Part shown: piece after piece, positions 8,173 to 17,719 of the stretch
Numbering within the stretch: the first letter of the stretch is position 1
Layout: the number at the start of each line of letters is the position of its first letter
From: Wolbachia endosymbiont of Oedothorax gibbosus
GTDB lineage: Bacteria; Pseudomonadota; Alphaproteobacteria; Rickettsiales; Anaplasmataceae
Direction: 5' to 3'
DNA: 64,000 bases
NCBI RefSeq assembly: GCF_936270435.1
Contig: NZ_OW370567.1
Location: 496,001 to 560,000 of the forward strand
The notes under the pieces: model-generated
What the model saw: only the letters and a program-made list of their open reading frames with translations
Database searches by the model: none
What the model was told of the DNA's origin: nothing
Program-made: the position numbers and the translations under genes

Positions 8173-9720
8173 CTTACTATTACCCATAAATCTATAAATG
8201 GTGAAAAAGCTGCTATTTTACTAATGCAACTTTCTATTATAAATAGATCTATGGTCTAAAAATGGAATATATGATGGAAAGAAATATAAATACCTCAACT
8301 GGCGAATGGGCAGAAAGTGAATTTGGAATTGTTAATTTTGGTGATATAAGATTAAGTAAGAGGCTTTTAAAAATAGTTAATAGTTTTGCTGAATCACCTG
8401 AGCGTTCAATAAATCAAGCTTGTGAAGATTGGCATCAAAGTAAAGCAGCTTATAGATTTTTCCAAAACGATGCCATTTCTGAAAGAAAGATATTAGACAG
8501 TCATATAATTAAAACTGTTGAAAGAGCTAAGGAACACTCAACCATCTTAGCTATCCAAGACACGAGTTATATTTCATATAAAAATCATAAAAAGACCGAA
8601 GGATTAGGGATTATAGCAGCAAGATTAACATCTAAAACAACTAATTTTAAAACCCATGGATTAGTGATGCATACAACGTTTGCAGTTACAACAGAAGGGC
8701 TACCTATAGGATTATTAGATCAAAAAATTAGTACTAGACCTTCCTTAGCTGAAGACCTAAAGGAGTTGAAAAGAAGAAGCCATAATACTGCTCTTCCCAT
8801 AGAAGAGGAAGAAAGCATACGGTGCACTTAAAGATTCTACTCACCATCCTGGATTAAAGAACGTTAAGGTAGTTACCGTTTGCGATAGAGAAGCAGATAT
8901 TTATGATTTATTTGAAGTCGCTTCCACTAATCAATCTCTTTTTGTAGTAAGAGGAAATCAAAACAGAACAGTAAATAAGAAGTCGACTTATTCTGAAAAA
9001 GGTGGTGAAAGGTTGTGGGATTTGCATGTCTTGTCAAGGAGAAATACAAGTCTGCTCGCAATGATAAACCTCAAAGAACAACAGTTTTAGAAGTAAAGTT
9101 TAGTAACTTTGTGATGAATGCATCAAAAAATAATGCTAGACGTAAAACCCAAAAACTTCCTAATTTAAGTTTAAATGCTGTCTATGTTATAGAAAAACAC
9201 CCCCCATTTGGCGAAGAGCCTATGAACTGGGTTTTGTTGACAAATATAAATATTAATAATTTTGAAGAAGCAGTAGAAAAAATACAATGGTATTGCTTAA
9301 GATGGAGAATAGAGGTTTTTCATAAAATTTTGAAATCCGGTCTTAAAGTTGAAGAATGTAGGCTCCAAACAGCAGATAGATTAATCCGCTTTCTTACAAT
9401 TATGAGTATAATTGCATGGAGAATATTTTTTATCACATTGGTAGCTAGAACAAATCCGAATCTTTCTTGCACTGTCATACTGACTGATGACGAATGGAAG
9501 GTTTTATATACCAAAATGCTTAAGACAAAAAACTATCCTGAGACTCCACCACCTATAAGAGAAATTGTGAGGTGGGTGGGCAAGTTAGGAGGGTTTTTAG
9601 CTCGCAAAAATGACTTAGAACCAGGCCCTATAGCTTTGTGGAAGGGATGGAAACGTCTCTTTGATTTAGCAGAAGGATGGAGACTTGCTCATGAATTCTA
9701 TACTTGTGGGTAATAGTAAG
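8173..9720 (+). mobile_element. IS4-family (IS50/Tn5-like) insertion sequence
   Basis: The ends are 14-base perfect inverted repeats (CTTACTATTACCCA at 8173-8186 and its complement at 9707-9720). They are flanked by a 9-bp direct repeat TCGCAGAAC (8164-8172 and 9721-9729), the target duplication length expected for the IS50 group. The single transposase gene inside is broken. Confidence 0.92.
8262..9713 (+). pseudogene. Broken IS50/Tn5-like transposase
   Basis: The protein similarity runs through three segments in different frames. Segment one (8262 to about 8820) has the N-terminal DNA-binding region and the first catalytic Asp in AIQDTSY. A small deletion at about 8820 shifts the frame. 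Segment two (about 8832-9030) carries the second Asp in VCDREAD. A second shift at about 9030 leads to segment three (to 9713), which holds the Y-R-E signature YCLRWRIEVFHKILK with the catalytic Glu. All three DDE residues survive but no single frame encodes them, so the element cannot move by itself. Confidence 0.88.
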
Positions 9721-9794
9721 TCGCAGAACTGTGCATGAAGTAGAGTAGGCAGCCAGCGAGTTACTATTAAGCACTTTTCCAACAGCCTCTCTCC

Positions 9795-9829
9795 GAACCA
9801 CGCATGACCGTTTCCGTATCACGTGGCTC
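9795..9829 (-). ncRNA. Group II intron domain V (inner intron)
   Basis: Read on the minus strand it starts GAGCCACG and ends CGTGGTTC, which pair over eight positions with one G-U. A GAAA tetraloop closes the top helix and an internal bulge lies on the 3' side. It sits directly downstream of the maturase stop, as domain V should. Confidence 0.8.
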
Positions 9830-9838
9830 TCCAATAAT

Positions 9839-11633
9839 CTAACGTTTTAAGGAATCACCATCATATTTCCCATATTGGATTTTCTTATGGCATTCATGAC
9901 AAACAACAAGAGTTTTTCTCTGTCGTTCAATCATTCTTTTCTTCCATTCAGGTAGTTCAACATTACTCTTACTTCGTAGATCAGCAAGTTTACGTACATG
10001 GTGTACCTCAATCTGCTCTTGTGATTTACATAATTCACAAGTTTGTGCCAATAGTCTTTGCTCTATTTCACTACGCTTATTCCATATTGGTATAAGGTTA
10101 TCACTTATGCTTACCCATTTATTCCATTTTAGCGACACAGCACCAAAGTGTGTAATTAATGGTATCTTTGATGGTAAACGATCTACTCTGATTTGGATGA
10201 CTTTTCGTTTTTCACCTTCATCGTTTTCAATCATCGCACCAAATTTTCTATAAATTTTCCTGCAAGTTGTTTTGTATTTAGATGCTAAAGTCTTTACTAA
10301 TGATACTTCCATCACATACTTCAGATAACTTAGTGTGTGAAGGTTGTAGGCCATTTTGTAGTATTGTACAATTCCTCGATATTCAGTTTGATACTGAGCA
10401 ACAATACTGTAAGCTGTATCAATTGTACGTTGAGGTAAATGTATAGGCTTTCCACAACGCATATATTCAGAACACTTTTTCTGCTTTATATGGTGTGGTA
10501 CACGTAAGCCAACACTACCGTTAATACACCGCTGTGTCCGATGATCATGTTTATCATCTGCATGCAAGACGTGTATTTCATAACCCAAAAAATTGGCTTT
10601 GCTATCACATGCGTGTGTAATAAGCGTTTTATCTTCATTAAGCATAAGTTTGAGCTCCTCATTGAGGAATCTAGCAATCTCATTTTTAATTTGTTCAGCT
10701 TCATTTTTTTGGTCCTGCAAACCCTACCAGAACATCATCAGCATACCTAACATACCAAAGACGTCGATAATTTTGATCACAAGAGTCCTTAGATGGCATA
10801 CTCTGCACTAATTGGCGCAGTTGCCTTACTTGCTCCCAATTCCCTTGTTTTCTCATCATCGATACTTGCTTGGTTAACCTTAAATATTTTGGGTTTGTCC
10901 TTCTTCGCTTACCTCGGTTATTTGCTGGTATTAATGTATGTTCCACATGTTTATCTAACCGATCGAGTAATATGTTACTCAGAATTGGACCAATAATAGA
11001 GCCCTGTGGTACTCCACTGTGACTCTTATTGTACTTCCAATTTTCCATATATCCTGCTTTTAGCAGTCGATTGATTAGTTGGATAAAACGGTTGTCTTGA
11101 AAGCTTTCACTCAGTATTTTTAACAATATGGTATGATCAATTGAGTCATAACATGCTCTGAGATCCCCTTCTATAAACCATTTTGTACCTCTGCCTTTTT
11201 GCGTTACTGCTTTTAATGCAGTATGGCATCCACGCTTTGGCCGGAATCCATGTGAACACTCACTAAATTTAGACTCATAATAGGCTTCCAATATTAATCG
11301 GATTACTTCTTGAAGTAACTTGTTTGACCATGTTGGCAATCCTAACGGCCTTCGTTTACCGCTCTTCTTTAAAATGTAGATACGTTTTACTGGTATCCAT
11401 CGATATCGTTCATAGCGTAAATCCTCTATGATTTTATCAATTTTCTCCAAAGACATACCATTAACTGTTTCAGCAGTTACACCTTCTGTCATAGCACCTT
11501 TATTACGACAAAGTTTACCATACGCTTGAAGGTAAAGATCACGCTGATAAAGTAGGCGATATACGTTTTTAACCGGCAGATTTCTTTGTCCGCGTTCACG
11601 TATAATGTTAAGTATTGTTTCAGCTTTCCGCAT
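9839..11633 (-). pseudogene. ltrA: Group II intron reverse transcriptase/maturase with HNH domain, frameshifted
   Basis: The intron-encoded protein reads in two frames meeting at about 10701-10720. The N-terminal part (11633-10701) has RT motifs, including FIEGDLRACYDSIDH, SGVPQGSIIGPILSNILLD and the catalytic YADD. The C-terminal part (10720-9839) holds the RT thumb, maturase domain X and an HNH-type endonuclease with CELC...VHHVRKLADL...CHECHKK. The frame changes at a run of seven A on the coding strand (T run at 10704-10710), so the break could be a simple indel or a slippage site. Apart from this, every expected domain is present. The protein would help the intron splice and retrohome. 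Confidence 0.85.
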
Positions 11634-12677
11634 CTTGCGTACCTCCCAATTTCAACATTCAATTATCTGTCACCCTTTGCCCTGTATGTGGCTCTCCCAC
11701 ATTCCCCGGTGGTTCGTTACTTCCACGACTACTACGATGACTCCGTAACCATAGAACTCGCGTTCCTTAGGTCATCCCATGTTCCGTCACTAAGAACTGT
11801 TCTAGATCAACTTAGGTTTTCCATTCATCCTCTTAAATAAGTTCACTACTTATCGTTCTACAGCCAGAATGTCGCACAAACGAAAGTTTAATCTGTGCTT
11901 ACTGTAGACATGGGGTTTTAAATGTGATACCCATGGATGTGAAGTCCCACCCCTGAAGATTAGAATTCAAGCAGTTTAGCTTTAACCATATTGATCAGGT
12001 GTTGCAAGCCGTTATCTTACACATCTTCAGACAACTCTCGCTTTACATACATGCTCTTGTCCTCCTCCCCTTTCGGGTTAAAGTTAGTTGTTCACCTCGA
12101 GGCCATTTATTCTGAACCCCGCTTAGCTCTGCTAAGTATTTCTTAATGCGTGCCACGGCGCACCCTCTCGACTCACACAGCTCCCATTATTCAGCCATCA
12201 GTTGTAATAGTTTAGACTTGATCTGACAGGCAAACAAAGTAAGATAAAAATATGAACAAATTTTAAAGGAGTGTCAGGCAACACAAGAAAAAATACTAAA
12301 ACCAAAGTTGGGATTGCTAGAACTTGCAAAGCAATTAGGAAATGTATCACAGGCGTGTAAGGTAATGGGATATTCAAGGGATACATTTTACCGCTTCAAA
12401 GAACTGTATGAAACAGGAGGAGAAGAGCGAAAAGCAAGCCATTATATGCAAATAGAGTATCGGAGGATATAGAAAAAGCAGTAATTGAAATAGCAATAGA
12501 ATTTCCAGCATATGGACAAGAAAGAGCAGCAAACGAAGAGAGGAATTCTCATCTCTGCAAGTGGAATAAGATCAGTGTGGCAAAGAAACAATCTTGAAAA
12601 TTTCAAAAAGAGGTTAAAGGCATTAGAAGCAAAAGTAGCTCAGCATTTTAACAGAAGAGCAGATAACAGCTCTAGAG

Positions 12678-13658
12678 ACCCCAGTTATGGATTAACCAAC
12701 GAAGTAAAGCTGAGAAATACAGGGCTTTTTCGATTGCATTGAATAAGAAATGAGGGTAGAAAAAATATGTACCAAGAAATTTACTGTGGATCTATGCCGA
12801 GTGTGCTCAAGTTCAAATTTGTTTTTTAGGCAGCCAAAAACCGTTTCAACAATCGATCTTTTCCCTAGTAAAATCTTCTCTTTCAGCGAAATCAGTGCAT
12901 TTTTCATACCTTTTTTCACTTTAGTGACGAGTTTTAGACCTCTATCGAATAGTTTCTCAAAGAGCTCTTTCTTTATATAGCCCTTATCTCCAAACAAAAG
13001 TCCAGTTAGTTTTTTGGTTAGAGTTGGTACAGGTTTTCTGTCATCGACGTTACCTCTGGTTAGCGTAACACCTTGAATTTCACCTATTTCATTGATTACT
13101 ACATGTAATTTAAAACCAAAAAACCAGCCGTAAGTATTCTTTCCTAACTCTGCTAATCCTTTGAAAACCTTATTTCTTGAGATTCTTTTTCGATGGCATA
13201 CTGCTATTGAAGTAGAATCTATGTAGGAAATCCCGGTCATTTTTGCTTGTTCACAAAACCATTGCAAAAGTAATGCTAAATACCACAAAACTCGCGGCTT
13301 TAAGGCAATAAATCTGTGATATGAAGGCAGCTTTGAAAACTCTGATCTATAGAATAACTGAAGATAACAAAGATAAAAAGCCTTGAAGTTTTTACATGGT
13401 GATTTATGGTATAATAGGATTATGGTTAGAATTTCTGAGTGCGCTATTTCTGGTACTCTGGTTGGTTTTTTGCCGTTTGATAAGAACCTATTTGCAAAAT
13501 TATCATCTACCGCACGACAAAAATCCTCGACGCAACAGTACAGTTCTGTAATATCTTTCTTCATGGGTAACCTCTTATTATTACTAAAATACTCGAGTTT
13601 ACCCTGTTTCCCTCTTCTTAGTTATACTTTTATCTATTTTCTAATCCATAACTGAGGT
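12678..13658 (-). mobile_element. IS982 element, copy 1
   Basis: The element is 981 bp, with 17-base inverted ends ACC(C/T)CAGTTATGGATTA and a flanking duplication CTAGAG (12672-12677 and 13659-13664). It has the same length as the copies at 38157-39137 and 41970-42950, and its transposase translation is identical to theirs. Confidence 0.92.
12692..13564 (-). CDS. IS982-family transposase
   Basis: This intact 290-residue DDE transposase has IS982 landmarks: YIDSTSIAVC (first Asp), NTYGWFFGFKLH, TRGNVDDRKP, LLFGDKGYI (second Asp) and KRSIVETVFGCLKN (Glu), then EHTRHRS near the end. A ribosome-binding sequence AGAGG precedes the ATG. Nothing in the coding sequence is broken and all three copies in the window translate identically, which suggests recent activity. 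Confidence 0.93.
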   Translation of the reverse strand: MKKDITELYCCVEDFCRAVDDNFANRFLSNGKKPTRVPEIAHSEILTIILLYHKSPCKNFKAFYLCYLQLFYRSEFSKLPSYHRFIALKPRVLWYLALLLQWFCEQAKMTGISYIDSTSIAVCHRKRISRNKVFKGLAELGKNTYGWFFGFKLHVVINEIGEIQGVTLTRGNVDDRKPVPTLTKKLTGLLFGDKGYIKKELFEKLFDRGLKLVTKVKKGMKNALISLKEKILLGKRSIVETVFGCLKNKFELEHTRHRSTVNFLVHIFSTLISYSMQSKKPCISQLYFVG

Positions 13659-14333
13659 CTAGAGAAGGCTAAGGAAGAAAAAGAGGCCCATGGAGAAATT
13701 GAAACAGAGCATCCAGGATACTTGGGTAGCCAAGACAGTTATTATGTGGGTAATATCAAAGGTATTGGAAGAATTTACCAGCAAACCTTTGTTGATACCT
13801 ATTCTAGAGTTGCTTTTGCTAAGCTTTACACAGAAAGGACTGCTATCACAGGTGCAGATCTTCTTAATGATAGGGTAATACCGTTTTTTGATGAACAGAA
13901 AGTATCATTACTACGCGTTTTGACGGATCGTGGTACAGAGTATTGTGGCAGACCGGAAAATCACGCTTACCAGCTGTATTTGGGGGTAGAAAATATTGAT
14001 CATTCTCGAACCAAAGCTCGTTCTCCACAGACTAATGGCATATGTGAAAGGTTCCACAGAACTATGCAAGATCAATATTATCTTTAGAAAGAAAATTTAC
14101 ACCTCTTTGGCAGAACTTCAGTTAGATGTAGACCATTGGGTGCATTCTTACAATAGATCTAGACCGCATTCAGGTAAATATTGCTATCCTATGCAAACCT
14201 TTTTTGATAGTATGCATATTGCTTATCAGAAAAATATTGATAGCATTAAACAGGATGCTGATTTTGGTTTTGACTTTGTCAATTCTTCTGTCAGTTAATT
14301 CACGCCTGTCAGATCAAGTCTAAACTATTACAT

Positions 14334-14522
14334 CTAAAAACATCTATCTCATTTTTTAACAGAGCTTTTTTCAGTGCAAACAACTCAGCAGCAACATTTC
14401 TTAACCAGAACTTTGACTTCAACTATGTTTCAAAATCTCTTGATCCAACAGATTTGCCTGTTTTTATCAGCAAAGTAATTGTATGCTGCATACCTGTCGT
14501 AAACTATTGCGATTGCAGAACT
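14334..14522 (+). pseudogene. Fragment of an unidentified protein gene
   Basis: Between the IS481-type and IS630 elements one frame reads like real protein (RAFFSANNSAATFLNQ, then SLDPTDLPVFISKV). It is cut on both sides by insertion sequences, with no start and no natural stop. I do not recognise the family. The claim of a gene remnant rests only on the protein-like composition. Confidence 0.35.
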
Positions 14523-15475
14523 TATAGTACTTTTCATAATAGTCCAAATAAGGTAAAATAAGGATTTGTAGTAGTGAAGGTAGGTATGCCAGCAGCATAT
14601 AGTTATGACTTAAGGAAAAAAGCAATGGAAGCTCTAGACGAGGGAGAAAGCAGAGAAACAGTGGCAGCAAGATTTAAAATTGGACGAACTACTTTGTGGG
14701 AGTGGCAGCAAAGAAGAAAAGAAACAGGTGACTTTCAATCAAAAAAACTTGGAAATGGAGGTTACAATCACAAAATTACCGACTGGGATGCCTTTGCTAA
14801 ATTTGCCAGAGAAAACGGAGGAAAGACTCTATTGGAAATGGCTAAACTTTGGAGCAACGTTAGTATCCAAACTATCCACCGAGCCCTGAAAAAAATTGGA
14901 TTTACACGCAAAAAAAGACCTATGGGTACAAGGAAAGAAGCGAAGAAAAACGTGCTAAATTCTTGAAAATTATAGCAACAAAAGAACCTAAAAACTTAGT
15001 GTATATAGATGAGTCTGGCATTGACAACACTGAAGACTACCCCTATGGATATTGTCAGAAGGGACAGCGGTTTTATGCCCTAAAATCTGGGAAGAAAACT
15101 CAACGAATCAGTATGATTGCAGCTTTAAGTGAAAGAAAAATAGTTGCTCCATTAACCTTTGAAGGCCACTGTAATATGGATATTTTTAATGGATGGTTTG
15201 AGCAATTTTTGATACCGACCTTGGAACCTGGACAAACTGTCATTCTTGACAATGCTACTTTTCATAAGTCTGATAAGATCATTAAGCTTGCTAAAGGGAT
15301 TGGTGCAGAAATTTTGTATCTGCCACCGTATTCTCCAGATTTTAACAAAATTGAACATCATTGGTTTGCTATAAAAAACAGAGTCAGGAAAAACATTCCT
15401 CTATTCAAGTCTTTTCGTCATGCTGTTGATTCTGCCTTTCTATGATCTGTTCGGATTATTATGAGAAGTGCTATA
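14523..15475 (+). mobile_element. IS630-family element
   Basis: Imperfect inverted ends TATAGTACTTTTCATAAT (from 14523) and the complement of the sequence ending at 15475 match at most of about 26 positions. The ends carry TA, the usual IS630 target. The element has cut into the 3' end of the IS66 transposase to its right. Confidence 0.82.
14586..15445 (+). CDS. IS630-family transposase, two frames joined by a probable frameshift
   Basis: The first frame (14586-14966) holds the HTH domain (AYSYDLRKKAMEAL, VAARFKIGRTTLWEW). The second, open from at least 14917 to 15445, has the DDE domain: VYIDESGID (first Asp), VILDNATFHKS (second Asp) and YLPPYSPDFNKIEHHW (Glu). The two align into one protein if the frame changes at the run of seven A at 14910-14916 (giving KKTYGYKERSEEK). 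IS630 elements commonly use programmed frameshifting at such runs, so the gene may be functional. The C-terminus lacks obvious damage. Confidence 0.85.
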
Positions 15476-16274
15476 CTATTTTGTAAAACCTTCATTCCTC
15501 TTGAATTTTATAAAACTAGCTTCATTGCTAGCAAACATCCAACACCAACCGAGTTTACCTTTGTTATAGTGACTGGTTTCGTCAATATGTAGAACCTTAC
15601 TTGTACTTACTTCTTGCTCGATTTGCTCATACGCTTCTTGACATTTTTCTGCAACTCTAGCCTCGCTATTTGACACGCTACCAACACTGATGTCCAGGTT
15701 GAAAATATTTTTTATAATATTTGCTACTTCTCTTTTCGAGTTCTTGTAAAATCCGCTCAGCGCCGCGATTGTTGACTTAACTTTTGGTCCAAATGTATCT
15801 GATGTAACACCTTCTGGTAACTTACTGCTTCTTCTTTTCCCGCATCTCCGGCAACGACCATTGATATTCCACTACATAAGGCCTAATTTACGGAAGATCA
15901 ACTTTTTGATGAATGTACGGTCCCTTGCATATTGCAATCTCTCCTCCGCATTCACAAGTAGATGACAACTTTACTTTTATCACCTCATCTGCATCCATTT
16001 TGGCGCGAAAACTTCCTTTATGACCAACCTGACCACCGACGTTTCTGTCGCTCTTTGGCTTGTCCTTTTTTATTTTGTACAACTCTCTAGAGCTTGGTAG
16101 AGATGAATTTTTCGAGTTTAAACCGAGCCTCTCCTTTAATTCAGTGTTCTCTATCTTTAAAGCCTTGTTCTCTGCTTTTAAACTTTCATTCTCTCTTTCC
16201 AGCCTTTCTATTTTTGCTTCTAACTTTTCTATTTTTTGCTGTAAATTTTTGCAGAGCTCTTCTAGATCAATCAT
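15476..16274 (-). pseudogene. IS66-family transposase, broken and 3' truncated
   Basis: The N-terminal part (16274-15888) has a long leucine/glutamate coiled coil, then GLNSKNSSLPSS and the lysine-rich linker KKDKPKSDRNVGGQVGHKG typical of IS66. It also has the first half of a zinc-binding region (CECGGEIAIC). A stop codon replaces Glu after QKVDLP and a frame change follows near 15855. The downstream frame gives RCRRCGKR, then the start of the DDE domain with LHIDETSHYNKGKLGW, and ends at the IS630 junction. The same stop is present in the second copy. Confidence 0.85.
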
Positions 16275-16351
16275 ATTACCTCACGTTTACCCTATGATTA
16301 TCTTTTTGGTTTATCTTGTCTACCTATTTTGCCACTCTGCTGAACGGATAC
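15476..16351 (-). mobile_element. IS66-type element, copy 1, truncated by IS630
   Basis: The 5' end (16351-16332) is the IS66-type terminal sequence also seen at 7922, 48742 and 52898. The other end is lost where the IS630 element begins at 15475. A second, differently truncated copy is at 52898. Confidence 0.75.
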
Positions 16352-16670
16352 AACATTTAAGAAATTTATCAAACGAAAAAAAAGGCAAAAGAAGCCCCGT
16401 AGTGCTGGTTTTGACTCTCTAATACTTTAAATTGGTGCTGTAATAATTTGCTGACGCTTAGTTTAAGCGCGATTTGGCTGAATGTAGAAAAAATTTAAAA
16501 GACATGCAGCCGCTATAATTTTATGTAATCCGCCAAAAAATACCCTAAGTTTTTTACTGAATTTTGTCATTGAACCTGCGCAGATCAAAAACAAGTTTTG
16601 AGTCAGAAATAACCTTAATGCCATGATAAGGGGGCTGGCGGAGTTTGTCAAGTAACTTTTTCGTTTCTAC
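16352..16670 (-). repeat. Dispersed repeat block, inverted relative to 37676-38134
   Basis: The segment around 16358-16405 matches the reverse complement of 38090-38134 and, less well, 37947-37987. The segment around 16625-16670 matches the reverse complement of 37676-37722. No convincing ORF is present. With the following 100 bases it fills the gap between IS66 and the rpsL promoter. Confidence 0.65.
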
Positions 16671-16770
16671 TAAATGACAATTGTGGCTTGGGGGGTGATG
16701 CAAGAAGTCTACTGATGGCTTTCAAAGCAGTTGAGCTTAATTATTAGAGTAGTAATTTTTATTTTTATAT

Positions 16771-16799
16771 TGACTATTGAGGTTTATTATTTTATAACT
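16771..16799 (+). promoter_or_regulatory. Probable sigma70 promoter of the str operon
   Basis: TTGACT at 16771-16776 and TATAAC at 16794-16799 are separated by 17 bases. They lie 39 bases before the rpsL start, in an otherwise AT-rich gene-free stretch. The spacing and match are good, but the call rests on sequence alone. Confidence 0.6.
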
Positions 16800-16838
16800 A
16801 AAAACTTAGTTATTTTAATGAGCTTGAGTTTATAACAT

Positions 16839-17213
16839 ATGCCTACGATAAATCAATTAATACGTAAGGGTAGATTAGGGTTGACCCATAAGAAAAAGGT
16901 GCCAGCTTTGGGAGAAAGCAACCCTCAAAGGAGGGGTGTTTGCACTAAGGTGTATACTACAACTCCTAGGAAGCCTAACTCAGCACTCCGTAAAGTAGCT
17001 AGAGTAAAAATTAGTGGGTATGGTGAAGTGACAGCTTATATACCTGGTGAAGGTCATAATTTACAAGAGCACTCTGTTGTTTTGATACGTGGTGGGCGGG
17101 TTAAAGATTTGCCAGGTGTGCGTTATCACATAATAAGAGGTGCCCTTGATCTGCGTGGTGTGCAAAATCGAAAGAAAGCTCGTTCAAAATATGGTGTAAA
17201 GAAATCTGGTTAA
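16839..17213 (+). CDS. rpsL: Ribosomal protein S12
   Basis: This small-subunit protein sits in the decoding centre. At 124 residues it has the normal length. It begins [12 protein letters not shown] and contains [47 protein letters not shown] and a basic C-terminus. The lysines in TPRKPNSA and GRVKDLPG are the positions where streptomycin resistance changes occur in other bacteria, and both are wild type. It is the first gene of the str block, five bases before rpsG. Confidence 0.98.
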   Translation: MPTINQLIRKGRLGLTHKKKVPALGESNPQRRGVCTKVYTTTPRKPNSALRKVARVKISGYGEVTAYIPGEGHNLQEHSVVLIRGGRVKDLPGVRYHIIRGALDLRGVQNRKKARSKYGVKKSG

Positions 17214-17218
17214 AGTTT

Positions 17219-17698
17219 ATGGCTCGTCGGAATAAAGCAAAAAAAAGAGAAATAAGTCCTGATTCGCGTTATGGCAGTGTTTTGCTGATGCGTTTCATTA
17301 ATACAATCATGAAATGTGGTAAAAAATCTACTGCAGAAAAGATTATCTATGACGCTTTGTCTTTAGCTGAAAAGAAAATAGGTGAAGGTGGGTTATCAAT
17401 TTTTGAGACAGCGGTAGAAAATGTTACTCCTTCTATAGAAGTGCGTTCTCGACGCATTGGTGGTGCAACTTATCAAGTGCCTGTTGAAGTTCGACAAGAT
17501 AGAGCGGTTTCTTTAGCGTTAAGGTGGATTGCTAAAGCAACTTCTGCTGCTCGAAAAAAGAGTGGAAAAACCACTGTTGATTGTTTGCAATCTGAAATAC
17601 TGGATGCTTATAATAAACGCGGTGGTGCGTTTAAGATGTGCGAAGAAAAATATAAAATGGCTGAGGCTAATAAGGCATTTTCTCATCTTCGTTTTTAA
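17219..17698 (+). CDS. rpsG: Ribosomal protein S7
   Basis: S7 nucleates assembly of the 30S head and contacts the mRNA exit channel. The 159-residue product begins [20 protein letters not shown] and shows the conserved [20 protein letters not shown] and [11 protein letters not shown] regions. It sits five bases after rpsL and 21 bases before fusA, as in the classic str operon order. Confidence 0.98.
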   Translation: MARRNKAKKREISPDSRYGSVLLMRFINTIMKCGKKSTAEKIIYDALSLAEKKIGEGGLSIFETAVENVTPSIEVRSRRIGGATYQVPVEVRQDRAVSLALRWIAKATSAARKKSGKTTVDCLQSEILDAYNKRGGAFKMCEEKYKMAEANKAFSHLRF

Positions 17699-17719
17699 TG
17701 TTAGCTAATTAATTGTGAT

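Larger units (their letters stand above)
9740..12163 (-). mobile_element. Group II intron with RT/maturase, inserted in another intron's domain V
   Basis: On the minus strand the element begins GTGCG (12163-12159), fitting the group II 5' consensus, and ends CTCTAC at 9740. An RT-maturase-HNH reading frame lies at 11633-9839, followed by domain V (9829-9795) and a domain VI-like stem. The roughly 530 bases between 12163 and 11634 form the non-coding 5' domains. Removing 9740-12163 restores a 34-base domain V of the surrounding intron, which supports both boundaries. Confidence 0.82.
8130..12202 (-). mobile_element. Outer group II intron remnant split by later insertions
   Basis: On the minus strand, 12183-12164 joined to 9739-9726 gives a 34-base hairpin with the canonical length, GAGC start and GTTC end of a group II domain V. 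The continuing minus-strand sequence (9725-9721, then 8163 to about 8130) looks like domain VI and ends GGTCTACTC. Only about 20 bases upstream of domain V survive before an IS481-type element at 12203, so no outer ORF remains. The domain V is interrupted by a second intron (9740-12163) and an IS50-like element (8173-9720). Confidence 0.65.
12262..14298 (+). pseudogene. IS481-type transposase, degraded and interrupted
   Basis: The N-terminal HTH region (LELAKQLGNVSQACKVMGYS) lies at 12290-12400. It is followed by several frame changes between 12440 and 12677, then the IS982 insertion. The catalytic part resumes at 13659, with VDTYSRVAFAK (first Asp), LTDRGTEYC (second Asp) and NGICERFHRTM (Glu). 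A last frame change occurs at about 14085. The same lesions outside the IS982 site are found in copy 2, so the family was already inactive when it duplicated, or was moved in trans. Confidence 0.8.
12203..14332 (+). mobile_element. IS481-type element, copy 1 (interrupted by IS982)
   Basis: The ends are 29-base perfect inverted repeats beginning TGTAATAGTTTAG (12203-12231 and 14304-14332). A second copy with the same ends lies at 53709-56206. No clear target duplication is seen. An IS982 element sits at 12678-13658. Excising it with one copy of the duplicated CTAGAG restores the sequence found uninterrupted at that place in copy 2. Confidence 0.85.

Noticed and set aside
11586..11840. 84-codon plus-strand frame over the intron 5' region
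   Set aside because: It overlaps the structured 5' domains of the group II intron on the other strand and has no protein-like features.
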